Source: Trichopria drosophilae (taxonomy: Eukaryota; Arthropoda; Insecta; Hymenoptera; Diapriidae). Taken from it: DNA of 64,000 bases. Positions 45,690-56,779 of this stretch are shown piece by piece (position 1 is the stretch's first letter; every line of letters begins with the position of its first letter). The translations under genes and the position numbers were made by a program. The DNA is taken from NCBI GenBank assembly GCA_030407085.1, contig CM059585.1:66141501-66205500 (forward strand), read 5' to 3'. Under the pieces are notes generated by a model, which was not told the DNA's origin, searched no databases, and saw nothing but the letters and a program-made list of their open reading frames with translations.

Positions 45690-47800
45690 CGTTCGATTTT
45701 CGGTTTTCTAACAGTGATATAAATAATAACATTCAACAGTAATTAACTAATTCCAGGCTATCAACTGTTTCGCAAAGTGCACAAAAGACTAGCAATTTTG
45801 TTACATATTATTAATATCGTTTTCTAATTAACGTATTAATTGATAGCCTGTATGCAGTATGTGTATGCTTCATTTGCACATGAATATTCTCAATGCTTTG
45901 CGAAATTGCTTTCAAAATGAATAACTGCCAAAGTTTTTTCTTCATTAACATTGTTTATTGCTCAGTAGTACGAAAGAACTAAATTTGACCAAAAAACAAA
46001 TTATCGACCTTGCCCAATTGTTACGTGAATGTTCCCTAGCATGAACTGCACGAATCGCTTCCTTCAGACCGGACAGAGAATTGTGCTCTTCGTAATAAAT
46101 ACATGGTCAGACATTTTTGGCGCATTTCATCAAATTTATCCGTATAGAGAAAAAATATATTGATCGCGATCTTGCAGATTATCATCACCCCATTGCTCCG
46201 AGTGTACACATCCATAGGTTCTAGTTCGCTGTGTACAGCAATTCCCTTGTTACTCTCGTGCTGGAATATTAATCATCATCGAAATACCCGCGACGATAGC
46301 TCCAGCCAGTCATTTAGCTAGTTGTCAAAAGGAGAAATTATACATTTAACCATTCCAACTTTATATAAAAACAAACCATCGGACTGCTCACATGATTTGA
46401 GATGGTTCCAGTCATCTACAGAATTTTATTCCAACCATGCTCTGAAACCCTATTCTTACATATAAAAATTTGGTACGCTCATTTTTGCGAGAGTGCATTG
46501 TAGGAGTAAAAATAGAAAGTATTAGAAAAGTCTGATAAAAGACTGTATCATTAATACAATGTAAATATCGCCCAATATAGTCTCCAATACTTTACACTTC
46601 GTTTGGCGACAGAGAATACTAACGAAATATGTAATGAATGCCGAAGGTAGCCACCAGAATTTCTGCATACCATTTGCACACGTTTGCTACCATAACAATT
46701 AGAAGTATGTCTTCAGACTGCCCCTCTCAGACTTGCTACCTACTTCATGTATACTACGGAGATATTAGATGTACTTGTCGCTGATTTTCTCATTTATATT
46801 GACGACAGAAGTATGTACAGAATATAGAAGGTCTGGCACTTACTTTGGTAGTATTTCTCGTCGACAGATTTTATTTATTTAAAAAAATACTTGAGACGGA
46901 CATGCGAAGTGTGTTCGAGCTCATAAGTATGTCCAAGACCTGGGTCATACTTTCTACACAACGGCAACAGGATTGAAAACTTCGAAAATTTTACAATAGA
47001 CACAATACTTCATAAATACTTCTCGCCAGTGGGCGAATAGGGAACTTTTTACTGATAACCTTTGTGTACTGCTTGCCAGACTTTTGCATTCTTGCATTCT
47101 TGTTAAGATTCCCGAAAATGGCCAAAAATAAATCAAAATTTATTGCAAGTGAAGAAGACTTTGTGTTATTACATATTTGTTTTGTTATGGATAAAACTAA
47201 TGAACCTAAATACTTATTAACATTATCGAATGATCCGTAACAAATCCCGAATATCCATGCGCAAATAAAAGTCTGCAATGGTTTCCAATGGTTTTTTATA
47301 ATAATTTCAATGATGATATTAACAAAAGCAAAATAAACATTAAATAAACATTAATTTAACTTACAGATTTATGATGTGGACCTAATTATTATTGGTATTA
47401 TTATTATTATTATTAATATACGGCGAGAGGTCAGTTTTATGTAAATGAACAAACCATCTTTACGGCAGGTTAGAATGTTGAGTTCAATAATTATATTGAA
47501 TAATAGTGAACTAACTTCCACGCTTTTAATTATTTCGCAAATGGTACAACTCACTCTGGATTTTATTGAGTAAATAAAGAAATAAATGTCCCATTGGCTA
47601 CTACTTCATAATGATTGATAAAGTGCATCAAATATTCCGAATATTCTTATGCAAATAAATGAGGCCTTGCGCAAACTTGATTGTAAGTTAATAGGCTAGT
47701 CAGGTTAATGTTAAGATTATTTTCTATGCTTTTTTAGTTTGGTTATTAATTGTTTTGGTAATTTTAAGTTACAATTTATAATGATGATATGAATCTATCT
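45690..47800. other. Unassigned spacer
   Basis: No recognised coding sequence. A TAT/TAA microsatellite lies at 47,388-47,416. Confidence 0.4.
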
Positions 47801-47811
47801 GCAGTATAGAA

Positions 47812-47955
47812 TTTTTTTTACGGAGGGGGGCCTCCATAATCCACGTGCGCAGTCTGCATCAGCAAAGTGACCCCGATATTCGTCTCTTCCACGTCAGACT
47901 ACACCGAGCCACTTCAAAGCTGCAACCAGTCCCTCTACCATCGGGTTAGTGGTTA
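47812..47955 (-). mobile_element. R4/Dong-like LINE, copy 3 (3' tail with internal deletion)
   Basis: On the minus strand it ends GGCCCCCCTCCG followed by an A-run, the family 3' terminus. It runs back through GTAACCACTAACCCGA and GTGGATTATGGAGG, all matching the 3' UTR of copies 1 and 2. About 100 bp of UTR that those copies have between GGATTATGGAGG and the terminal C-run are absent. It is 5'-truncated at about 47,955 and separated from copy 2 only by an ATT/TAA microsatellite. Confidence 0.75.
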
Positions 47956-47986
47956 CTATGATTATTATTATTATTATAATTATTAT
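47956..47986. repeat. ATT/TAA microsatellite between two LINE ends
   Basis: ATTATTATTATTATTATAAT-type repeat directly abutting the 3' A-run of copy 2. Dong elements are known to insert into TAA repeats, which fits this position. Confidence 0.85.
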
Positions 47987-48319
47987 TTTTTTTACGGTGG
48001 GGGGAAATGCATTAGGCACCATAGGGGGTTAATGATGTTGGATAACCGCCCGTGTGTCGGACTCCCTTGCCCTTAAGGTTAACAGGACGATTTACTGACT
48101 AAAACCCTAACTTCCCTTGGCCCTCTATAATCCACTGATTCAGCCTGCAGCAAAAACGTGGCTCCGATATCCATCGCCTCCGCTGCACACTACACCGGGC
48201 CATTTCGTAACTGCAACCACTCCCTCTGCCATTGGGTTAGTGGTTACAGGAACTCGTGTGACCTCAGCAGATGAAATGATCCCAGAAGCACTGCTATCTG
48301 CATTCGAACTGCTGTGGAG

Positions 48320-48740
48320 TTCGCATATATTTGGCAGGCCGGAATGATTTGATGTTTTCGAATCTTCTTCCTCTCAGTACTCCATTTACAAGCAAGACGA
48401 GCTTGACTTTAAATCCTCGATAGCACTTGCGAATTTCGAACATGAGTTCCTAATATTTCATCCTCTTTGCTGGCGATGTTTGTCTCTGCTGGCGCAGAGA
48501 ACTCGATGATGGAGATGGATTTTTCATCGAAGTCAACAAGGACGATGTCAGGCTTATTGGCTGATATTGTACCTGCTCGTGGAAAATGAGTAATTCCAGT
48601 ATATTCGGCACGACTCCTTTCTGACTACGGATTCAATATCAGTGGAGACTTACGGCAAAACTGGGGGCGCGACAATGCCGTGGGTGCTGCGCAGATGATA
48701 ATACAGCACTCGGAGAGTCGCATTTTGACATTCGATGTAT
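48320..48740 (-). pseudogene. Endonuclease domain of LINE copy 2
   Basis: The reverse complement follows copy 1 through the CGGATTCAATATCAG-like block (in plus orientation at 48,628), the KPDIVLVDF-coding stretch near 48,540-48,560 and the E/K-rich helix. Several frame breaks occur, and a short deletion near 48,470 removes part of the helix coding. It is followed by a variant of the shared UTR. Confidence 0.65.
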
Positions 48741-49281
48741 GCTCACGGTGGGCAGGAAGCGACGATAGGTTGCATAAAAATGTCGACAAAAACTGAAAGT
48801 AGGGATGTTTTCTGGGTCGATCACAGATGAAAAATCCGTTGGATTTGAATTCTTAGCTGCTCCTGTTTTAAAAATATCCACGTTTTGCATATTCCTGATA
48901 CTTAAATTTTTTTGACAATGGGAATGTGTAGTTCTTCATCAATGCGACTGACATATTCATGAGTGCCATCCCACTTCTAGAAGTGTGATCCTCCTGAACT
49001 ACATCAGTTGCAAGGGTTTATCAATCATTTCTTTTGGGATGATATAGGGGAGAGGATTGAGCGTTACCACTGCTTGCAGGTTGCCACCCCCAATGTTTTT
49101 TTACCTTCTAACATTGTCAATACCACCATCCCGACTTATAACAATGTTCAAATAATGGATATTACTATTTACGTACTTTAGAGTAGATCGAAGCTATATA
49201 ATTGTATTTCGGAAGCCGGGTATGAACATTTGTAATGTTGAACCTCCGAGTAACATGTTTCAAGCTATTTCTTTCTGTAAT

Positions 49282-49341
49282 ATTAGATCCGCCATTTTAA
49301 ATTTTGTCATATTCGTGACCAGCGACCTCAAAAACCCTGAA
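49282..49341 (-). repeat. Dispersed module, copy h
   Basis: TTAGATCCGCCATTTTAAAT, then GTGACCAGCGACCTCAAAAA and CCCTGAAG. The palindromic TCTGA/TCAGA core is lost, but order and spacing of the flanking boxes are kept. Confidence 0.65.
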
Positions 49342-49509
49342 GGAATAGGTTGTTGCTTGAGTTTTTTTTGTTCTCAGGAATTTTCCAAGGGAGTGGCAAA
49401 GTTTTGGCCTACAAGCCTAAATTTTCAAGGTCTCTTTTAGTTACTTTTGAAAATTTGTCGGAAAATATTTATTTTTCACACCCTGCGCGCAAAATACTAA
49501 TTTTAGTCC

Positions 49510-49735
49510 CTATATTGCGGGAGCAAAATAGGACTTTCTCTCCCTAGGGAGCAAAACAGTATAGCGGGAGCAAAATAACTATTATCTGGAGAATAAGTGC
49601 TATTTTGCTCCCGCAATATAGGGAGGAAAAATAGTACTGTTTTGCGCTCAGAGTGCGAAAAAATAGTATGTTGGACGCGGGAGCAAAGATGTCAATTCGC
49701 CCTCGTCGGAAACACCCATTTTGCTCCCTCGTTGA
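49510..49735. repeat. Cluster of GGGAGCAAAA motifs in both orientations
   Basis: Six copies of GGGAGCAAA(A/G) or its complement lie at about 49,519, 49,546, 49,566, 49,603, 49,679 and 49,718. CTATATTGCGGGAGCAAAAT and its complement around 49,510 and 49,600 form a longer inverted pair. Confidence 0.8.
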
Positions 49736-52559
49736 ACAATCTACTATTTTTGTAAACTCTAATAACGTTTGGTTCGGAGAGGACCTAAAAGGTACAACCT
49801 AAAGGTATCAGGAATATGCAAAACGTTTATATTTTTAAAACAGGAGCAGCTAAGCTTTTAAATCCAACGGATTTTTCATATGCGACCGACCCAGAAAACA
49901 TCCCTACTTTCAGTTTTTGTCGACAGTTTTATGCAACCTATCGTCGCTTCCTGCCCACCGTGTGCTGAGACTGCATATCTTGGAAAAGCTGCAAAGAGAT
50001 GCATCAGTGTCTCAACATGACATCTACACGATCTACAAAGCATACGCGGCACCGCCTGATCATGTCTAGCGATAAGCCAAGTTGTTGGACATTTCGAAAG
50101 AATTGTCCATGCAATGGCTTGCCAACATGCCTTCCCTCTAAAATACAGAGTTGTTCCCTCCATATGTTGGCTCTGAGACGCACTGGGGACAGGTTGATGA
50201 CTGATTCAGCCTCCTGTGCACCACTACGTCGCACGTTGAAAACCAGCCTGATGTCTCGTGCCGCTCGTTCTGCCGCGTTGAACAAAAACTCCTCCTTCTC
50301 CTGATTTTCATGCTGATGTACTATCATCATCAGGGGATCCTCCGTTAGATTAATCACGTCGCAAGCTATTTCGAAGACTAATCTGTAATCTATACATTCC
50401 AGGTTCAAAAGGACACGATTTCCCATTTTTCGTGGCAAATACAGTCGTTCCGTGGAAGATCTTAGATGCAAACTGCGTTGTTTACAAATCAGCTTCCGTG
50501 TCCATCGGTCAAGACCAATAAGATTATCTACATAGAATAGATGGGTATCTTATGTACACGTTCACCCGGCAGCCCATGTACCCTTGAAATTCTCAAAGAG
50601 CAACGGATAGCCGCAATAGTAAGATGCAGAATAGCAGAGGACTGAACGAATGTTTCTGTTAGACACTTCTTTGGAATTGAACCAATCTAGACATGGTTCT
50701 ACGCTTGCCCGATGTCATGATAAAGCGCGTTTTTCAAAAAGGCATTAGGTCCTTTACAATTCTCACTATGTTTGGGTGGACATGAAGTCGTTTCAGCAAC
50801 AAACTTAAAATCTCGGGCTATGCTGAATCATACGCCTTCATGTAATCCAGCTAGGCTATCGACATGTTATGCATATACTGAATTGAGTCCTGAAAAATAC
50901 ACCTGTGGATAAGCAAGTTGTCCTTTTAGCTGGATACACCCATGTGGCAGCGTCGTTGTTCTACTATCCGCTGCCACACCGTTCCCAATACGTTTGTTCA
51001 AGATATTAGTGAACCTCTTGTATAACGTATTGAGACATGTGATTGGTATATGGTTTCTCGGATCAGACAAGTCCCCCAATTTTGGGATTAGTGTCGTTCG
51101 GCCCTTCACCAGCCAGTGCGCAATGGGTCAATATTGGTCTCCATTTATACAAGAGGTGAATATTCGGGCTAGGTGTTGATGTACCGCAGTAAACTTCTTC
51201 CACCATTAGTTGTTAATTCCATCCCAGCCCGGAGACGGTATATTCCCCGTTTTTATGATAGTATTATCCATCTCTCTGCACTGCACTCCTTAATGCACTG
51301 ACGGGTGGGCCATCTTCACTCTATTGCGCAAGGTCGTCACATAAATCGGTAAAGATTTTAATGCCTGGAGTGTCTGCATTAAGCCTGGATGTTTGCTCGT
51401 AGATGCTCCCCCACAATTCCTCAACCGAGGCCACCGACGGAAATTCGCGTGAGGCTGCGACTCGATCTTTGAAGAGGTTGGAACGATTCGACCAAAATAT
51501 TGCATTTTGTCGAATTCTATTCTCCGGTCTGTGCAGCCTCTTTTAGACATCCGACAAAATCCGACTTTTATCCGACAAACGTTGCTTGATATTTAGCAAC
51601 TTTAGCTTGTTCAGTGTGTGATAATACGTCCGTAGTTGATGTGCAAATATCTTGACATTTGCCGCAAATGAACGCCCAGATATTATATAGCCGATCGCAC
51701 ACTGAATTCGGGAGCTAGTTTCCGTGTCCATCGAATTTTCCCGTTAAACTGAGATATTCGTTTAATAATCTGTCGGCTCCCCGATTTCTTCGACATATTT
51801 CACGGCGTCAGCAGTTCACTCGCGGCCTCATAAATGACACAACTGACTTGCCATAGGTCCTCTGGAAGGGCATCCAGATGTAGGCTATTTGCTCTGTCTA
51901 TTTCTCGTTGTTTAGGCAACCTTTTCGTTCTTAGGTTCCGCAAACACCCGAGAGTCGTGTTTTCAGAATGTGGAGCGTCTGTCCCAGCACAGTATGTTGG
52001 TACAGTGACCCTCACGTCCGGCACCGGTTGACAACTAGGAACAACGAATGCTATCCATTTTAGATAGGCCACAAAATGTTTCAGGTGCTGTTGAGAAAAT
52101 GCTCTGCAAGTTCGAGCTGCATTACTGCAAACCGACTGTGCAGTCGCGCCATTTAGCCTCTTTATTGCGGACAGCTCTCCTCATAGCCGCGCATAAGATA
52201 GTGCTTGCGAGTCTGTCCACCGAAATCGTCCGTGGGCATGTACAGGTCGTGGTCCAGTGATATCCGTTTCGGTTCCTTCACCGCGGGATTGGGCTGCTTC
52301 CGAAGCAGACCTGCGCGTTCTATTTCTAGTAACCGCAATTTAAGCGGAATAGGGTGGTTAACCCTACTCCCCCTTTTATGCCTCTCTCATTCGTCTCTTA
52401 CCTCCATTCTCTGGAGTTGGTTACCCAATCTCTGGCAAGGTTGCTAAGAGTCCAGTGCCCACCGGCTTTAATAAGCACACGTGGAAGTGAGAGTAGGCCA
52501 TTTGAGAAAATTGGGTAAGATGCAGCTTTTTATACAGCTGAATTGTTTTCTGCGTCATT

Positions 52560-52625
52560 CCCTTTGAGCCCCTTATTATTGTTGTTGTTGTTGTTATTGA
52601 TGTTATTATTATTATTTTAATAATA
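52560..52625. repeat. Trinucleotide microsatellite at the 5' side of LINE copy 2
   Basis: TTATTATTGTTGTTGTTGTT grading into ATTATTATTATTTTAATAAT, close to the 5' limit of copy 2 at about 52,541. Confidence 0.85.
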
Positions 52626-52797
52626 ACTTTAACCACAACAATGGTTTCTGATATCGCTCAAGCTGTCCGAATTACAAATTTGTTGCTCCAAACTCTACCA
52701 TATCAGGGTGAAATTTCACTGCAACCACGCCCCAAACCATAAGGTAGGTGATTGCAGTGTCGATACTGAGTGCAAATCAACGCGCAGAAAATTGCTA

Positions 52798-52872
52798 CTC
52801 GGGGAAACGAACCCAGAACTTTCGGAAATGATCAGGTTACTAAACAAGGCGGACCTCTTGGCTGTCGCAACC
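52798..52872 (-). repeat. tRNA-like SINE head
   Basis: On the minus strand GACAGCCAAGAGGTCCG is box A-like. TCTGGGTTCGTTTCCCC, about 40 bp later, has a T-arm with box B-like GGTTCGTTTCC. No matching acceptor arm is present. Probably a SINE head or tRNA pseudogene of a type different from that at 54.3 kb. Confidence 0.45.
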
Positions 52873-52929
52873 ATATTACTTCACTTTTCGAAACTGATAG
52901 TAGACTGGAAATTAGTTAATTATTATTGA

Positions 52930-54310
52930 ATATTTCTTCTCCGCCAAAGTTAGTATTGAAATCAATGATAAACAAAGTATCCGTATTTATGATAAATGAG
53001 GTATACGTAGGTTATTTATTTTCAGAACAATATTATGAATACTTTCATTACCCACTAGGAAACAATCATTACCCGTAATAGCTTAGTTAATAAAGTTCAT
53101 TAACTTACTTTCGTTAAATTTAAAGTAACAATCAGTAATGAGAGCAGCTTCCTGTAGGGAATGTTTGGTACATTTTATTACTGCAAGAGCGCATTAAGTC
53201 TTAAATTAGATTATAATAGCGCAGATCATTTGTCATTTCGTCGGCTTACAGAAGTTATATAGCCTCAAAGTACAACCCAGGTAATGGAAATAATTTATCA
53301 TTTTGAAAATAGAATCAGCGATTTTCCCACTGCGAGTAGATAAGATTCTGATCCAGTACTCATTCTCTGATCAATATATCACCATCAGGTCAGGAATAGC
53401 AGCGGTACTACATCACCACTTGCACATTGGCAGGCGCCCAGTAAAAGAAAATTAATTCAGACGTCAAGAATCCGAATTTAGAAATGTAAGCATGAATTCT
53501 TTTCTATTCATGCCATTGTTAAGAAACTGAACTGAATTGGTGATTATGACGTCGAATTCGGATTGTTGGCGTTTAAGCTCATTTTCATTTTTTGTGCAGT
53601 GACTATTTTCCCGAACTCAGTCTACGTTGCGGGATAACCGGGAGGTATGTACATGGATAACCGGAGAAAAATATACCTATGAGTATTATCGCTCAATACT
53701 GACTTTCAGAAGCCAGCCAGTACCAATCACGGACTCGCAGAACTCTCGGTACACCAATACTGTGACACTATGGACGATCGGATTACCGCCAATACACATA
53801 GTTATTATCACATATGCTAATAATTTCAATTCTAAGTTTGACTGAAATGTTTTTTTTTTTTTAATTTAAAAATTTATTCTTTGTAACAGTACTTGCGATT
53901 TGTATTCTATAAAGATAATTTGTTTTTCAAAACTATGTAAGTATTCTGGAATTTTTTATGTTGAATCTTTAGTTTCGTTGCGAATATACCTACATTAAAA
54001 AAAAGGATTTCGTTATAGTATTTTTTTTTTTTAATTATTAATTAACGGGCGGAATTGCCCTTTTACTTAATTGTTGCCGTATTATTATTAATCGTAAGAT
54101 TTTGCGAGAGCTGCAGATCGGCTTAAGAAGATGGCGCCATACTTCACATTTGTGCATTTGTGTACGAAATGTAGGACTGCAGAAACCTACACCAAGTACA
54201 GCAGCGATCATGAGTCGATTTCCGCCAGATAAACAATATTTTCGAAACACAAACAAAAACGTGGCTCGTCTTACCAACAGCGAGCTGCTGCTTGAAAACG
54301 AAATCGAAAA
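52930..54310. other. Unassigned spacer
   Basis: No recognisable coding or repeat structure. Confidence 0.4.
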
Positions 54311-54315
54311 ATTGT

Positions 54316-54390
54316 TCCCCGACGGGGATCGAACTCACGACATAAGACTTCGTAGTCCAGCGCGTTACCGCCTGAGCCACGAAGACGTAA
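54316..54390 (-). repeat. tRNA-derived SINE head
   Basis: On the minus strand TTCGTGGCTCAGGCGGTAAC is a good box A. GTGAGTTCGATCCCCGTC is a good box B, correctly spaced for a tRNA head. The sequence continues GGGGAACAATTTTTCG, with no complementary acceptor arm. It shares its T-arm with the head at 25.8 kb. Confidence 0.6.
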
Positions 54391-54434
54391 TTTGTTTATT
54401 AATTTGTATTTTGTATTTTACCCTCCACCTTCCG

Positions 54435-54474
54435 CGTGCGCGCGCGCGCGCGTGTATGTGTGTGTGTGTGTGTA
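54435..54474. repeat. GC/GT compound microsatellite
   Basis: GCGTGCGCGCGCGCGCG followed by TGTATGTGTGTGTGTGTG. Confidence 0.95.
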
Positions 54475-54888
54475 GTTGGTTTTAGTAAAATTTCGTGTGG
54501 TTCGGATAACGTCGTTTTTGTGGTATCTTTCCGTTTAGGACAACACAGTTGATACAAACCAATCATGTGCATTTGTGTCAAGTGTTTCCCCCTGGAAAGA
54601 ACAATCATCTGTATTTGTGTCGTGAGCCTCCTAAAAAGCTCACACGTGCAAGATATGCATACAAAAATAACGTATTACAATAAAAATATTCATTTTTAAA
54701 AAATTGGGTTTTGTCGCAGTCTGCACAATACGTGAGGTAGATTGTGCATAGCTATGGGGTAAGGTGGGACAGATAGTAATTTATAATGTGTGGTACATTG
54801 TGACTTATGATGTAAGCAGAAAAATAACTTAGGTATATGTAGGCAAAACTAATGAAAATTAAATGACAACATATCAATATACAATATA

Positions 54889-55010
54889 CAGGGTGACCTA
54901 TTTTAACTTCCCCACCAGATTATCTTGAATGGAACGCATTTTCCGAAAAAAAAAGTTTCAGACATTAATTTTAGTATTTTTCCCTGGCTATTTATTATGT
55001 ACTACTTTTA
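54889..55010 (+). mobile_element. One end of a CAGGGTG-type TIR element
   Basis: CAGGGTGACCTATTTTAAC, then AAAGTTTCAGACATTAATTT, then TTTTTCCCTGGCTATTTA parallel the left end of the element at 20,747 in order and spacing. CACCTTGAAATGACCTT motifs at 55,570-55,690 may be its body. The opposite end was not found. Confidence 0.5.
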
Positions 55011-55186
55011 TATAAAAATGTCATTGTATGATTGTCATTCTGAATCACAATTGTTGAATTATTGAATCTAAATTGATTTCGACCTGCACCTCTCCAAAAA
55101 CAAGCAAAATTAATGTAATTATTACAAGCGTGTCAGTGTGCATGTGCGTTTAAAAAAGCATATTTGAATGATCACAATGCTGACAG

Positions 55187-55389
55187 CCCAATGGGCACGA
55201 AGGACCCAAATGTTGCTAAAACGTTTTTAGAATGTTCCAGAAACGTTTCTAAAACGTTAAGTGTCTGCAACATGGATGAACCGTTTATAAAACGTTCCGT
55301 AAAAGTTGCAGACATTTAACGTTTTAGGAACGTTTCTGGAACGTTCTAAAAACGTTTCAGAAACATTCGGGACTTTCGTGCCCGTTGGG
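55187..55389. repeat. 203-bp AACGTT-rich hairpin element
   Basis: The left arm begins CCCAATGGGCACGAAGG and the right arm ends TTTCGTGCCCGTTGGG. The arms pair for about 80 bp with few mismatches, including GAAACGTTTCTAAAACGTTA and TGTCTGCAAC versus GTTGCAGACA. A loop of about 35 bp remains. It contains many AACGTT repeats and the units GAATGTTCCAGAAACG and TTCTGGAACGTTCTA. It is a palindromic MITE-like element without coding sequence. Confidence 0.8.
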
Positions 55390-55830
55390 AGTAAGGGCAA
55401 CCGCATGAACAAAGCAGCACGAAGAGATGTAAACCCGACTGTGCATACTCCACGTGGCACATCTCGGCTAATGCTAATGTCAGCGGGATGCACATATTGC
55501 GGGATGTTTGAAATTTTAGTTAAAACGTCGCTCAGTTACTATTGCCATCCCTTAAATTTTCGAACATTCACCTTGAAATGGCCTTGACATTGAAACAAAG
55601 GGTGTGGGAATAGCATTTCGCAAAAAATGCAATCTCGTCAAGATGTTGTCATACAGGAATTTATGGGATCTTCACCTTGAAATGACCTTATCTCTGACTT
55701 AAAAGGTATATGAATGTCATGTATGACCCCAGCCCCAACCTCGTGGGAGGAGGCGCCCGAATGTCGGTAAGCTCTAAGCGCTTATAAAAGATACAATGTT
55801 ACTTGGGTTGAACAGTAGGCCAGTTTGATT
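55390..55830. other. Unassigned spacer with CCTTGAAATG motifs
   Basis: Two CACCTTGAAATG(A/G)CCTT repeats at about 55,570 and 55,673 link it to the TGACCTTG family; otherwise unrecognised. Confidence 0.35.
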
Positions 55831-56775
55831 TCCGTCAAAAAGGCGCCAATCTCTCCTGGCGTCGCAAACGACAAACATATCTCAAAACAGTATTCTGTGG
55901 GAATTGCAATTTTGTATTGGGATATGCAGAGAGATCATTGGTGACAATAGATGCACAGTCCAAGTGGGAAATAAGTAGTGAATTTACTAGAGATAGTTTG
56001 ATGGATGACGGAAGGAAAGCCCCACAGTATTTTATCCTATATAAAACATTGTGAACTTGTGTTGTGTTAGTTGAGATCGTGTTGACATGGCGATTCCATG
56101 TTAGATCTGACGTAATTACCACACCCAGTCTTTTACGTGATCGAAATATGGTATTACACCGGAGCCAACAATAATTGGTTGTGTGGTGAATGCACTGATG
56201 GTAGCGAGGTTTTGCGATGAGCCAAGTATAATAGCCTGAGTTTTACATGTGTTTAAAGTGAGCCTATAATTATCGGACCACCTTTAGAAGTTCAACAATA
56301 TCTATATTAATATGGCGTATCGTATCATGTTGACGATATATTGGAGTCGATAAATAAAATTGGGCGTCAGCAGCAAAGATGATCGTAGTATCGCTGCGCA
56401 ATATTTGAGCCTAGTTAACAAAGTATTGATAAAAATAATGAATAATAGAGGTCCTAATCTCGAGCCTTATTGGCACACCAGTGGTAATATACGCTAGGTC
56501 GGTTGTTGAACCATCAAGGTTAATTATTGCATGCGAACGATTTGTCAAAATGGAATGTAGCCATCTCAGTGCTGATTCCTCGAAGCCCATGTTTCGTAGA
56601 TAGGTTAAAATTACAGAATGATTCAGAGAGCCAAAGGCGACCGAGAAATCAGATGAGACTTCATCCATGAAGTGGTTCAAAGCAGTCTGAGTACATTGGT
56701 ATCCACGAAATCCACATTGTTTGGAGTGTAATAGTCGGTTTGACTCCACGGATTTAGTGATTTTGCTGAGTAATA
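55830..56775 (-). pseudogene. APE-type LINE reverse transcriptase, copy B1
   Basis: Minus-strand frames at 56,749-56,411 and 56,122-55,835 encode RT blocks: SKQCGFRGYQCTQTALNHFM (the SGFR-x-G-ST-x-AL block), VAFGSLNHSVIL (normally DFSKAFDSVNH; the first catalytic aspartate is altered), LRNMGFEESALRWLHSIL, NRSHAIINLDG and ITTGVP. Between them IIFAADAQFYLS replaces the FADD box, with its first aspartate changed to alanine. The 95-codon part has LGV-x-ITSDLTWNRHV-type thumb text and LVNSLLISHLDCAS. It is related to copy B2 at 58.2-58.9 kb. Degenerate and 5'-truncated. Confidence 0.8.
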
Positions 56776-56779
56776 AGAG

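Larger units (their letters stand above)
48744..49962. mobile_element. CACGGTG-ended TIR transposon inside LINE copy 2
   Basis: Terminal inverted repeats of about 157 bp (48744-48900 and 49805-49962) begin CACGGTGGGCAGGAAGCG at both ends and are nearly identical. Uninterrupted copies 1 and 4 read TGTATGCTGAAACTGC at this place. Here the text breaks after TATGCT and resumes with TGCTGAGACTGC, so TGCT (48740-48743 and 49963-49966) is a target duplication. The interior has no transposase. It contains module copy h and a cluster of GGGAGCAAAA motifs. CAC-G-GTG ends suit Transib or Chapaev-type transposition; the 4-bp duplication fits Chapaev better than the usual 5 bp of Transib. Confidence 0.9.
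47987..52541 (-). mobile_element. R4/Dong-like LINE, copy 2 (near full length, interrupted)
   Basis: This minus-strand copy is colinear with copy 1 from the 5' AAAAAGCTG block at about 52,535 to the 3' C-run/A-run at 47,987. Identified parts are the N-terminal region (52,072-51,800), pre-RT segment (51,731-51,290), RT front (51,109-50,867, with GRTTLIPKLGDL and PITCLNTLYKRFTNILNKRI), post-RT region and knuckle (50,471-50,004), endonuclease (48,740-48,320) and 3' UTR. A 1219-bp TIR transposon splits it at the knuckle. It lacks the 360-bp insert of copy 1. Many stops and frameshifts; the RT catalytic block near 50,600-50,850 is badly degraded. Confidence 0.85.

Noticed and set aside
54316..54390. 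Functional tRNA gene on the minus strand
   Set aside because: Both promoter boxes are good, but the sequence after the T-arm does not complement the 5' arm, so it is a SINE head.
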